Source of the DNA: JAGNKE01 sp964583335
GTDB lineage: Bacteria; Pseudomonadota; Alphaproteobacteria; Micavibrionales; Micavibrionaceae
Assembly (NCBI GenBank): GCA_964583335.1
Contig: CAZOVG010000003.1
Span: 62,001 to 126,000, forward strand
Reading direction: 5' to 3'
DNA length: 64,000 nt
Below, in pieces: positions 17,909 to 28,606 of the stretch (within the stretch, counting starts at the first letter, position 1; every line of letters starts with the position of its first letter). The position numbers and the translations under genes were made by a program. Under the pieces are notes generated by a model. It saw nothing but the letters and a program-made list of their open reading frames with translations, made no database searches and was not told the origin of the DNA.

Positions 17909-18883
17909 ATGCCCGCCAACCCCCTTGAATTGATGGAAAAAGCCCTCGCCGTGGAGGCCACGAGCCTGCACCCGGTGCATAAGGTGGGCGCCCTTCTGCG
18001 CGGACAGGACACGGCGAAATCCAACTTCGAGATCGGCCACCCGAATTTCTGGCCGCCCGCTTTGGCTGGAAAATTCCCGGCCTCTGAAAAGCTGGGCAAC
18101 GCCAGCACGACCGTCCACGCGGAAATCGCCGTTCTCCTCAACGCGCCGGGCACGGAGGGCGCGGAGCTGTACATCACCGACCTGCCCTGCCCCAACTGCG
18201 CGAAATCCATCGCCGAGGCGCGGATCGGCAAGGTTTATATCGACTCCCACGCCCACAACACCCCGCTAGGGCAAAAGATGGAGCCGTATTACAGTAAAAT
18301 CTCCCGCCCGTTGCTGGAATTCGCGGGAGTAAACATTTATGAAATCGACCGCGCGGCCCGCACCGTAACGCCGCTCGCCGAAATCTCGCAGGGCGCGGTC
18401 ATCCCCGTCGAAAAGCCGGTAGAGATGAGCCTTCTGGATAAATCGGAAATGAACCCCGCCGCGTTCGCCCGCATGGCCGAACGCGCCCGCTCGCGCTTGG
18501 GGCCGAAAGAACCGTTCGTGGCCTGCTACGCTCGCACGCGCCTCGGCTCGCTCACGGCGCTTCTGGTGCGCCCGCATCTCGCCATCGGCCTCGACGAGGA
18601 CCGCATCGCGCAACTCGCACCCTTGCTGGAAAAATACAGCCTGACGCTCCAGCCCATTGACCGCGCCCTCATCACCGCCGCGCGTTACGGCCTAAAGATC
18701 GACCCCGCTTACCTCTACAGCGCCCACGTGCCCACCGCCCGCGAATTCGTGAATCTCGTCGGCGCGGGCTACACGCAGATCATCATCGGCGACAGCGCCT
18801 CCTCCCGCGACGAATGGGGCCTCCAGGCCCTCGGCCAGCTCGAAAACCGGGGCATCCTGACGGTGGCGCCGCTGAGACCATGA
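17909..18883 (+). CDS. Double deaminase-like protein: active-looking zinc deaminase domain plus degenerate second copy
   Basis: A 324-aa protein. Residues 1-145 form a cytidine/deoxycytidylate-deaminase-fold domain: HPVHKVGALL, the zinc-binding and catalytic VHAE (His70, Glu72), and LPCPNCAKSI (Cys94, Cys97). Residues about 200-322 look like a second copy: RTRLGSLTALLV, then YSAHVPTAREFVNLVGAGYTQI and a GD..DEWGLQALGQLENRGI end as in dCMP deaminases. Its zinc ligands are gone, with Thr276 and Glu279 where the cysteines would be. The substrate is unknown; free nucleotides are most likely. The stop overlaps the next gene's ATG (ATGA). Confidence 0.75.
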   Translation: MPANPLELMEKALAVEATSLHPVHKVGALLRGQDTAKSNFEIGHPNFWPPALAGKFPASEKLGNASTTVHAEIAVLLNAPGTEGAELYITDLPCPNCAKSIAEARIGKVYIDSHAHNTPLGQKMEPYYSKISRPLLEFAGVNIYEIDRAARTVTPLAEISQGAVIPVEKPVEMSLLDKSEMNPAAFARMAERARSRLGPKEPFVACYARTRLGSLTALLVRPHLAIGLDEDRIAQLAPLLEKYSLTLQPIDRALITAARYGLKIDPAYLYSAHVPTAREFVNLVGAGYTQIIIGDSASSRDEWGLQALGQLENRGILTVAPLRP

Positions 18884-19530
18884 CGACCCGGGCAAAAATA
18901 GCGACGATCGCCGTCACCGCCCTGATCCTGTCGGTCGCAACACTGAGTTTAAAGCTTACACCTAAACAACCAAAACGAAGCAAATACATAGATCGTTTGG
19001 AAACGATGGCTGAAGAGAATAACCCTAAGGCCACACACTTACTCGCGCTGGAATACGAAAAAGGGAAATTATTACCGCAAGATTTTCAAAAGGCCCGCGA
19101 GTGGCTTGAAAAAGGTGCCGCGCTGGGTTTTGGAAACGCACAGATCGAACTCGCCCGCTACTATTATCACGGACTAGGCGGAGAAAAAAATGTAGACGCA
19201 GCGAAACAATTCTACGCCAAGGCAGAAAATCTGACGGATATTACAACCCTCCACAACTTAGGTCTGGTCTATTTTAACGGGGAACATATCGAACAGGACT
19301 ACGCAAAAGCCAGAGAGCTTTTTGTTAGAGTCACACAATCGCCGGATATTTCAGACGAACGATACAAGACCGAAACGCGGCAAGCGACAAGACTGCTTGG
19401 TTACATACACCTCAGAGGCCTCGGGACCGATCAGGATATGAATGAAGCCAAAAAATGGCTGAAAATCGCCGCCGATAAAGGCGACGAAAGCGCCATAAAG
19501 GCGCTTTCGGAATTAGACAGCATTCAATAA
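18880..19530 (+). CDS. Membrane-anchored Sel1-repeat protein
   Basis: A 216-aa protein. An N-terminal hydrophobic helix (IATIAVTALILSVATLSL) acts as anchor or signal. It is followed by Sel1-like (SEL1/TPR) repeats: PKATHLLALEYEKGKLLPQDFQKAREWLEKGAA (given in parts: ALEYEKGKLLPQDF, AREWLEKGAALGFGNAQ), ARYYYHGLGGEKNVDAAKQF, and a last copy LGYIHLRGLGTDQDMNEAKK. Sel1 repeats mediate protein-protein contacts. The start was set at ATG 18880, overlapping the deaminase stop by four bases, so the two genes are coupled. Base composition is more AT-rich than the upstream partner. Confidence 0.85.
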   Translation: MTTRAKIATIAVTALILSVATLSLKLTPKQPKRSKYIDRLETMAEENNPKATHLLALEYEKGKLLPQDFQKAREWLEKGAALGFGNAQIELARYYYHGLGGEKNVDAAKQFYAKAENLTDITTLHNLGLVYFNGEHIEQDYAKARELFVRVTQSPDISDERYKTETRQATRLLGYIHLRGLGTDQDMNEAKKWLKIAADKGDESAIKALSELDSIQ

Positions 19531-19540
19531 TAAAGCCGGA

Positions 19541-20782
19541 TCAAACATCCAGCAGCAAGCGCTGGGGATCTTCGATCGCCTGCTTGATACGCACGAGCGA
19601 GCTGACCGCCTCGCGGCCGTCCACGATGCGATGATCGTAGGATTGCGCGAGATACATCATCGGCTTCGCCACGATCGCGCCCGTTTTGGGGTCAACCACA
19701 GGGCGCTTCTGAATCGCGTGCATGCCCAAGATGCCGGACTGCGGCGTATTCAGGATCGGGGTTGAGAGCAGGGAGCCGAACACGCCGCCATTGGTGATGG
19801 TATAGGTTCCGCCGGTCATCTCGTCCATGCTCAGCTTACCGTCGCGGGCGCGCACGCCGAGATCGACGATCTTCGCCTCGATCTGCGCCATGCTCAGCTG
19901 GTCCGCATCCCGCAGGACCGGAACGACCAGCCCCTGCGGCGTCGAAACCGCCACGCCGATGTCATAGTAATTTTTGTAGATGATATCGTCGCCCGAAATC
20001 TCGGCGTTCAGCGCCGGGAAATCCTTAAGCGCCTGTATGGCCGCACGGACGAAGAACGACATGAAGCCCAGCTTAACCCCGTGTTTCTTCTCGAAGATGT
20101 CCTTGTATTCGTTGCGCAGATCCATGACGGGGCCCATATCGACCTCGTTGAACGTGGTCAGCATGGCCGCCGTGTTCTGCGCTTCCTTGAGGCGGCGGGC
20201 GATCACCTGCCGCAGCTTGGTCATCTTGACGCGCTCCTCGCGGGGGCCGATCTCGCGGGGCTTCGCCGGAGCCGCAGGCGCGGAAGCCGGAGCCTTCGAT
20301 GCAGGAGGCGCGTAAGCGGAAGACTTCGCCCCGCCCTTGAGGTAATTTTCAACGTCTTCCTTGCTCAAACGGCCATCCTTGCCGGAGGCGGGAACCTGCG
20401 AAGCGTCGAGATTGTTGTCCGCCAGAAGCTTGCGCACGGCGGGGGACGTCTTGCCGCCCTCATCCGAAGCGGATTCGGTCTTGGCCGGCGCGGGCGCTGC
20501 TGCTGCCGCCTTCGGCGCGCTCTTTGCGCCCTTGTCGTTGGCCACGGCCCCGGCTTCGAGTTCGCCCAAAATGGCGCCGACGCCGACGCTTTGCCCCTCG
20601 CCCACGATGATCTTGACGATAACGCCGTCCGAAGGCGCCGGAACTTCCAGCGTCACCTTGTCGGTCTCCAACTCCACGATCGGCTCGTCGGCCTTGACGG
20701 CCTCGCCCTCTTTTTTCAGCCACTGCGCGACAGTGGCTTCGGATACGGATTCACCCAGCGTGGGAACAACGATTTTTGTCAT
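19541..20782 (-). CDS. odhB: Dihydrolipoamide succinyltransferase (E2 of 2-oxoglutarate dehydrogenase)
   Basis: A 413-aa acyltransferase of the 2-oxoglutarate dehydrogenase complex, also named sucB. A single N-terminal lipoyl domain carries the modified lysine in VELETDKVTLEVPAP. An Ala/Pro linker follows, then the E3-binding domain (SPAVRKLLADNNLDASQVPASG..DGRLSKEDV, in parts) and the catalytic core ending AQSYDHRIVDGREAVSSL with the His-x-x-x-Asp motif. The C-terminus IEDPQRLLLDV is typical. In most alphaproteobacteria it directly follows odhA; here thiE-thiD-thiL and an NTR-like gene lie between them. Confidence 0.96.
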   Translation of the reverse strand: MTKIVVPTLGESVSEATVAQWLKKEGEAVKADEPIVELETDKVTLEVPAPSDGVIVKIIVGEGQSVGVGAILGELEAGAVANDKGAKSAPKAAAAAPAPAKTESASDEGGKTSPAVRKLLADNNLDASQVPASGKDGRLSKEDVENYLKGGAKSSAYAPPASKAPASAPAAPAKPREIGPREERVKMTKLRQVIARRLKEAQNTAAMLTTFNEVDMGPVMDLRNEYKDIFEKKHGVKLGFMSFFVRAAIQALKDFPALNAEISGDDIIYKNYYDIGVAVSTPQGLVVPVLRDADQLSMAQIEAKIVDLGVRARDGKLSMDEMTGGTYTITNGGVFGSLLSTPILNTPQSGILGMHAIQKRPVVDPKTGAIVAKPMMYLAQSYDHRIVDGREAVSSLVRIKQAIEDPQRLLLDV

Positions 20783-20878
20783 TTTGGCTTCTCGGTTGTG
20801 ACTTCAAAAAACGCAGCGGTCCGGCAACTCTCCCGGCCCCGCAATCTCTGCCCCTCTTCTTACCCCCGCAGCGCCCCG

Positions 20879-20896
20879 AACGCAAGGGCTTGCGTT
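20879..20896 (-). terminator. Hairpin downstream of thiL
   Basis: AACGCAAG-GG-CTTGCGTT, a near-perfect palindrome about 29 nt past the thiL stop and about 100 nt before the odhB start. No U-tract follows on the minus strand, so it is at best a weak terminator or a transcript-stabilising hairpin. Confidence 0.3.
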
Positions 20897-20924
20897 ATGA
20901 AATCCGCCTTAAACAACAGTCGCT

Positions 20925-21908
20925 TTAGAAATGCTGCCAGCCGTGGGCCTTGAGGGACAGCGCGGCGCCCGCAGCGTCCAGCACCCTCACCCCCGGCGCT
21001 CCGGCCATGAACCGCCCGATCACCTGCGCGGGAATGGACAGTTTTTCAAGCCCGGCCAGCAGCGGCGCGACCTGATCCGGCGCGACGGCCAGCACAAGCT
21101 CGTAATCGTCACCGCCGGAAAGCACATCCTCCATCTTCATCTCGGCGCTCAGCAGCGCCATCTGAACCTCCTCCGAAAGCGCCAGCCCGCCCTCGGAACC
21201 GCCACCCGCCAGCCGGATCTCGGCAGCCAGATGAGAGGCCTCACAAATATGGCCAAGATCGGCCAAAAGCCCGTCGGAAATATCGACCGCGGCATGGGCG
21301 TGGTTACGAACCGTTTCGACCGCCGCCACGCGCGGCAAGGGCAGCCTATGACGCGCCACAGCCTTGGGATACGCGGCCTCCCGCCCGTTCCAGACCGCAT
21401 GCAGCCCCAGCGCGGCGTCGCCGACGCTCCCGGTCAGAACGATCATGTCGCCCGCCCGCGCCCCGCCGCGCCGCACCGCCTTGCCCGCCGGCAAGGTGCC
21501 CAGAACCGTCATGGAAATCGAGAGCACCCCGCCATGGATCGAGGTCGTATCCCCGCCGGAGCAAAAAATCCCGAAAATGGTCTGGTCCTCCAAAAGCGCC
21601 CCGGTGAACGCCTTCAACCACTCGGCCTGCGGCTTCTGCGGATAGGCCATGCTGAGCTGGTAGCACAGCGGGTCCGCCCCGCTCGCCGCAAGGTCGGACA
21701 AATTCACCCGCAGCGCCTTGCGCGCGATATTCTCCGGCGTCTCGTTCTTAAGAAAATGCGTCCCGGCGTTGAGCGTGTCGGTGCTGACCACCAGCTCGCG
21801 CCCCGGCGGGATCGTCAGAACGGCGGCGTCGTCCTGCAACCCCGCACATTCGGCCCGCCCCATCGTGAGCATGCGAAAATAATCGGCGATGATGTCGAAC
21901 TCGTTCAA
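20925..21908 (-). CDS. thiL: Thiamine-monophosphate kinase
   Basis: A 327-aa kinase converting thiamine phosphate to thiamine diphosphate, the cofactor needed by the nearby odhA product. Family motifs are LQDDAAVL (Mg2+/substrate aspartates), VSTDTLNAGTHF (usually TDMLVEGVHF), FCSGGDTTS, TGSVGDAALGL, DISDGLLADLGHI and SGGDDYELV. The start is best placed at TTG 21908, which overlaps the thiD stop (TTGA) and has GGAG six bases upstream; the open frame extends further but has no plausible N-terminus there. It is third in a thiE-thiD-thiL operon. Confidence 0.93.
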   Translation of the reverse strand: MNEFDIIADYFRMLTMGRAECAGLQDDAAVLTIPPGRELVVSTDTLNAGTHFLKNETPENIARKALRVNLSDLAASGADPLCYQLSMAYPQKPQAEWLKAFTGALLEDQTIFGIFCSGGDTTSIHGGVLSISMTVLGTLPAGKAVRRGGARAGDMIVLTGSVGDAALGLHAVWNGREAAYPKAVARHRLPLPRVAAVETVRNHAHAAVDISDGLLADLGHICEASHLAAEIRLAGGGSEGGLALSEEVQMALLSAEMKMEDVLSGGDDYELVLAVAPDQVAPLLAGLEKLSIPAQVIGRFMAGAPGVRVLDAAGAALSLKAHGWQHF

Positions 21909-22720
21909 GACGACTCCCGCGCGGATTCGAACAAATGGAAATGATTGACCGGCCCGTGACCGCGACCGACCGTCAACGCTTCCGAGCGCACCAGAGCCTG
22001 CGTCAGATAGTCCTTCGCTTGCTTGGCCGCCTCCGGCAACGTCTGCCCGCGCGCAAGATAACAGGTCAGCGCCGCCGACAGCGTGCAACCCGTGCCATGC
22101 GTGTTGTTGGTGTTGATACGCGGCGCGGAGAAACTGTGCGCCTCCCCCTCATGCCATAGCAAGTCCGTGGCCATGTAATCCCCGAATGCATGACCGCCCT
22201 TGAGCAGCACCGATTTCGCACCCAAAGCCCCGGCAGCATGCGCCAGCGCCTCCATACCCCCCGCCCCGGAGAGCTTAACCCCGGTCAGCGCCTCCGCCTC
22301 CGGAATATTGGGGATCAGCACATCGCACAATGGAATGAGCGTATCTTTCATCACCTCCACCGCATGCGTAGAAATCAGGCGGTCCCCGCTGGTCGCCACC
22401 ATGACGGGATCAAGAATGATAAAGGGCGGACGAAATTCTTTCAGCAACCCGACCAGAGCGGTAATCGTCCGCGCATTCCCCACCATGCCGATCTTGAGCG
22501 CATCCACCCGCACATCGTCGAAAATCGCGCGGACCTGAGCCTCCACGAATTCGGATTCCAGATGGTAAACATCGCGCACGCCTTGCGTATTCTGCACCGT
22601 CAGCGCCGTCAGCGCCGCCATGCCGTAACATTCGAGCGCCGTAAAGGTTTTAAGGTCGGCCTGAATCCCCGCCCCACCGGAAGGATCGGACCCCGCGATA
22701 GTCAGAACATTCGGAATCAT
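21905..22720 (-). CDS. thiD: Hydroxymethylpyrimidine / phosphomethylpyrimidine kinase
   Basis: A 271-aa ribokinase-like enzyme that phosphorylates HMP and HMP-phosphate in thiamine synthesis. It starts MIPNVLTIAGSDPSGGAGIQ, the family hallmark. KTFTALECYGMAALTALTVQ follows, then DPVMVATSGDRL and the C-terminal anion hole and catalytic Asp in NTHGTGCTLSAALTC. Its length is typical. The start overlaps the thiE stop by four bases (ATGA) and its stop overlaps the thiL TTG start, so translation is coupled along the operon. Confidence 0.96.
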   Translation of the reverse strand: MIPNVLTIAGSDPSGGAGIQADLKTFTALECYGMAALTALTVQNTQGVRDVYHLESEFVEAQVRAIFDDVRVDALKIGMVGNARTITALVGLLKEFRPPFIILDPVMVATSGDRLISTHAVEVMKDTLIPLCDVLIPNIPEAEALTGVKLSGAGGMEALAHAAGALGAKSVLLKGGHAFGDYMATDLLWHEGEAHSFSAPRINTNNTHGTGCTLSAALTCYLARGQTLPEAAKQAKDYLTQALVRSEALTVGRGHGPVNHFHLFESARESS

Positions 22721-23376
22721 GACGCTCTCCTGTTCAAAATCTCATGCGCGACCTTCACGGCGCGAACTTCGGCGGCCAGAGCCCTCGCGGCCTCCTCCGG
22801 GTCCGGCGCCTCGGAGATCGCGCGCATCACCGCCACGCCCTTCGCCCCCGCGCGGATCACCGCCCCGGCATTATCGACGGTAATCCCGCCGATCCCAACG
22901 ACCGGAACGGGCGCGTTCGCGATCATCAAGGAAAACCCCTCAGGCCCCAGAACAGGTTTGCCCTTGTCGGTCTGCGTGGGATAAATCGGTCCGGTTCCCG
23001 TATAATCGACGACACCGCGTGCTAAGGCCGAAAAATGCTCGGGCCGGAACGCCGTCAGTCCGATCACCGCGCCAGCCCCCAGCAGCGCACGAGCCTGCGC
23101 CGGGTTGTTATCGCCTTGCCCCAGATGGACACCCGCAACCTTGGTCTCGAAAGCGATATCCGGATAGTCATTGATGAGAAGCGGCACGCCGAAATCGTCC
23201 GCCAGAGCGCCAAGCCGAAGGGCCTGCTCGAACACTTCATCGCGGGGGGAATGTTTATTGCGAAGTTGCAAAAGCGTCACGCCGCCCTTGAGCGCGGCCA
23301 GCACGACCGCTTCCACAGGTCGCCCGGCGCAGCAGGACGGATCGGCAACAAAGTAGACAGAAAGGTCGAACGGCAT
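22717..23376 (-). CDS. thiE: Thiamine-phosphate synthase
   Basis: A 219-aa TIM-barrel enzyme joining HMP-diphosphate and thiazole phosphate. It shows the LLQLRNKH motif (usual QLRxK), GVPLLINDYPDIA, VAGVHLGQGD, TGTGPIYPTQTDKG and VVGIGGITVDNAG. The start at ATG 23376 has GGAAAGG nine bases upstream; ATG 23382 and TTG 23394 are alternatives. It is first gene of the thiE-thiD-thiL unit. The gap upstream (about 50 nt to the next gene's stop) is too small for a TPP riboswitch. Confidence 0.92.
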   Translation of the reverse strand: MPFDLSVYFVADPSCCAGRPVEAVVLAALKGGVTLLQLRNKHSPRDEVFEQALRLGALADDFGVPLLINDYPDIAFETKVAGVHLGQGDNNPAQARALLGAGAVIGLTAFRPEHFSALARGVVDYTGTGPIYPTQTDKGKPVLGPEGFSLMIANAPVPVVGIGGITVDNAGAVIRAGAKGVAVMRAISEAPDPEEAARALAAEVRAVKVAHEILNRRAS

Positions 23377-23430
23377 GATCATGAGCCTTTCCAAAATACG
23401 CAGAGAACACGGACTCTCCCGCCCGGTATC

Positions 23431-24000
23431 TTACCGTCTCAACAAGGAGAACCTGCGTGTCAGTTCGTTATCGCGGCTGAAATATTTATAGGCGGCGAAA
23501 ACACCCAAAAGCAGGATAAACAAACCTAGAAAAAATTTATGCCAGTAATAGCGATAATAATCCAAGATCTCCTGATCCGTATAGTATTTCGGACAGGACA
23601 TGCCCTCAGGATAAAGGTTATTGTCTTTGGCCCGCCATGCACGCACGAAATAGGTCGCATCGAGTTCGGTGAACATATCCTTCGTGTGAACGATATCAAC
23701 CGTACCCTTATCCGAATTTTCGCCCTTGATAATTTTTTTCACATCAAAGCGGGTGACCAGCAAGCCCACAACGAAAGGATCGCGCGAGACGGGCTTGCCC
23801 TCGAAGATAATGTCCATCTGCTCAATATAATCGGTTAATTCCTCAACCGTAGGCTTGTAGCGGGGATTACGCCTCGGGCAGCCATAATCGTAATCCCGGG
23901 CATAGAGCAAAGCCGGCAATACCGAAAGACACGCCAAAAACAGGGCAAAGAACAAAACCCTGCAGACGCGCCCTCGCCCCGACCTGTAAAAACCAGACAT
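23431..24000 (-). CDS. Exported membrane-anchored protein with NTR/TIMP-like domain
   Basis: A 189-aa protein with a signal segment (CRVLFFALFLACLSVLPALL), an extracytoplasmic domain, and a C-terminal transmembrane helix (FFLGLFILLLGVFAAYKYF) with a basic tail. The middle, YIEQMDIIFEGKPVSRDP then VTRFDVKKIIKGENSDKG and VDIVHTKDMF, fits the beta-barrel pattern of bacterial NTR/TIMP-like domains (short strand, then F-V-KG, then a V-x-T strand). Two cysteines (GCPRR near the start, SCPKYY later) could pair. The domain call is inference; the function is unknown. It may be read together with thiE. Confidence 0.65.
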   Translation of the reverse strand: MSGFYRSGRGRVCRVLFFALFLACLSVLPALLYARDYDYGCPRRNPRYKPTVEELTDYIEQMDIIFEGKPVSRDPFVVGLLVTRFDVKKIIKGENSDKGTVDIVHTKDMFTELDATYFVRAWRAKDNNLYPEGMSCPKYYTDQEILDYYRYYWHKFFLGLFILLLGVFAAYKYFSRDNELTRRFSLLRR

Positions 24001-24117
24001 ATGCTCAAAAATCTCTTAATAAACGCCGATATAAGCTTAAAACAACGTATAAAACTATACATGTCCTTAGCAAAAAAAACAGCCCAAAGAAAGCTTTACT
24101 GGCCAAAAGACCACAAA

Positions 24118-24146
24118 CAGGCGCACAAGAGGGCTTGCAGCGCCTG
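24118..24146 (-). terminator. Hairpin terminator downstream of odhA
   Basis: CAGGCGC at 24118-24124 pairs with GCGCCTG at 24140-24146, with an inner CAAG/CTTG stem. On the minus strand it is followed by TTTGTGGTCTTTT, and a U8 tract appears about 40 nt further on. It lies 42 nt past the odhA stop, so it most likely ends the odhA transcript before the NTR-like gene. The first U-run is imperfect. Confidence 0.5.
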
Positions 24147-24187
24147 AAAAGCACGCAAAACGAAAGGATTGATTAGCGGGCTTTCGA

Positions 24188-27097
<2,910 letters not shown>

Positions 27098-27199
27098 GTA
27101 AACTCCCGCCGTGCGTGTTAAATGAACTGTATAGGACATAGCGCACCCGGCCCCGGAGGGCAAGCCGCTTTAATAAGGAAACTCCTTGGAAACGGGCTG

Positions 27200-27736
27200 T
27201 TATTCGACCCGCGCCAAAGCCGCGCGAATGGCGGTAATGACGCTGTCTTCAGCCGCACTGACATTCATCGGATGGTTCTTGTCGTCATTCGCGAACGACC
27301 CGACGACCTTTTCCATCACGCGCCCGAAAAAGCCTTTCTTTTCGGGCGTTTCGCCAAACTCCCCATAGGCTTGCGCCACGGCACTGGCGATCTCCAGCAA
27401 CATCTTCTTGTAAGCCTTTAGCTCCGTAGACGTAACAACCGGCTTGAGGATGCGGGCCGCCCGCTCGCACTCCGGCGCGATATTGAACGTCGCCTGCGAC
27501 CATTTGCCCCACTTATCCTTGCTGCGTAAAATTTGCGCGGCGATCTCACTTATGAATTGGGATTCTTCGTGAAGCTTCGCGATTTGCCTGATGCAGGCCT
27601 CAAGCGCCTCCATCTCCTGCTCGTCGTCAGCTTCTCCCTCCTCGTCCTCGGCATGGCTCAGACTGACACCAACGCGGTACGGCAGACTCACGATCAACTC
27701 GACATCTTCAGGGGAAAAGGCAGATAATTGCGTCAT
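27200..27736 (-). CDS. Unknown protein, tandem paralogue B2
   Basis: A 178-aa acidic soluble protein paralogous to the next upstream gene's product. Shared core: VELIVSLPYRVGVSLS, then an acidic linker (EDEEGEADDEQEMEALE), a WGKWSQ motif, and a helix AYKKMLLEIASAVAQAYGEFGE, with counterparts IVSLPYRVGLRVSQ, WPEWSG and FKQHLLEIGESVAMAFREQE in the neighbour. The start at ATG 27736 has GGGAG about 9 nt upstream. It contains no recognisable catalytic motif. It sits between sucD and odhA on the same strand. Confidence 0.75.
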   Translation of the reverse strand: MTQLSAFSPEDVELIVSLPYRVGVSLSHAEDEEGEADDEQEMEALEACIRQIAKLHEESQFISEIAAQILRSKDKWGKWSQATFNIAPECERAARILKPVVTSTELKAYKKMLLEIASAVAQAYGEFGETPEKKGFFGRVMEKVVGSFANDDKNHPMNVSAAEDSVITAIRAALARVE

Positions 27737-27816
27737 GGAAAAAGGCTCCCGCATGTTATGGTTTAAAAAATGGCGGCGACGAGCGGACACGGCCCGCATC
27801 CCGGCCCCTAAAAAAA

Positions 27817-28374
27817 TCAAATATAGGTCATATTCAGCGCGCCGGCGATCGACCGCAGGGCCTGACGCTCATGCTGGCTGATGTTCAGAAACTGGTCCCA
27901 GCTCTTCACGGGGATTTTCTTCTGCGCCGCCAGTTTCAGGTCTTTCTTGTAATCCAGATAGAGCTTCCAGCGGGCGATAAGACCCAGATTTTCCTGCTCC
28001 CGGAACGCCATCGCCACGGATTCCCCGATCTCAAGCAGATGCTGCTTGAACGCGCTGACCTCTTTGAAATCGACGATCTCGGACAAAAGGTCGATGGCCT
28101 GATGGCAATCCTGCTCGACCGTATCCAGCTTTCCGGACCATTCCGGCCACTTTGTGCGGTTGGAGATGGTCTCGCTGATGATGTATTGAACGGTCTCCGA
28201 ACCGAAAACTTCCTGCGCATACCCGCTCAGAAGACTGGCCAGCGCCCGCATTTCCTGTTCGTCGGAATCCGATCCGCCCGTATCGTCGCTTTGGCTTACA
28301 CGCAAACCCACCCGGTAAGGCAGGCTTACGATCATTTCCCGGTTATCGGGCGCCAGTTGATCAAGAAAATTCAT
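27817..28374 (-). CDS. Unknown protein, tandem paralogue B1
   Basis: A 185-aa protein, paralogue of the downstream 178-aa gene product (shared PYRVG, W-x-x-W and helical LLEI motifs). It starts MNFLDQLAPDNREMIVSLP. Its C-terminal 40 residues (KLYLDYKKDLKLAAQ...HERQALRSIAGALNMTYI) have no counterpart in the other copy, whose tail instead carries KKGFFGRVMEKVVGSF. The longer frame to 28662 is not convincing. The pair is separated by 80 nt and is probably one unit. Function unknown. Confidence 0.75.
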   Translation of the reverse strand: MNFLDQLAPDNREMIVSLPYRVGLRVSQSDDTGGSDSDEQEMRALASLLSGYAQEVFGSETVQYIISETISNRTKWPEWSGKLDTVEQDCHQAIDLLSEIVDFKEVSAFKQHLLEIGESVAMAFREQENLGLIARWKLYLDYKKDLKLAAQKKIPVKSWDQFLNISQHERQALRSIAGALNMTYI

Positions 28375-28606
28375 GACGCTAAGACATCCTTGGGTTATCC
28401 ATTCGATCGCAAACAGAATACACTGAATTTCCCGCATATACAAAACAGTTTTTGCAGGGGCGTACGTGCTGGAGAACCTAGAAATCCGCAGCTTTTGGAC
28501 CTTTTCAGCCACCCCGCCCGGCCCGCACCCGCCAAGCGAAGGGTTGTGAGGCCCCGCCCGATACCGTAAAATCTTCAAAACCCATGATGCTCGCAAAGGC
28601 CCGACG

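Noticed and set aside
22721..23430. TPP riboswitch upstream of thiE
   Set aside because: Only about 50 nt separate thiE from the upstream gene's stop, and no THI-box conserved segments were seen.
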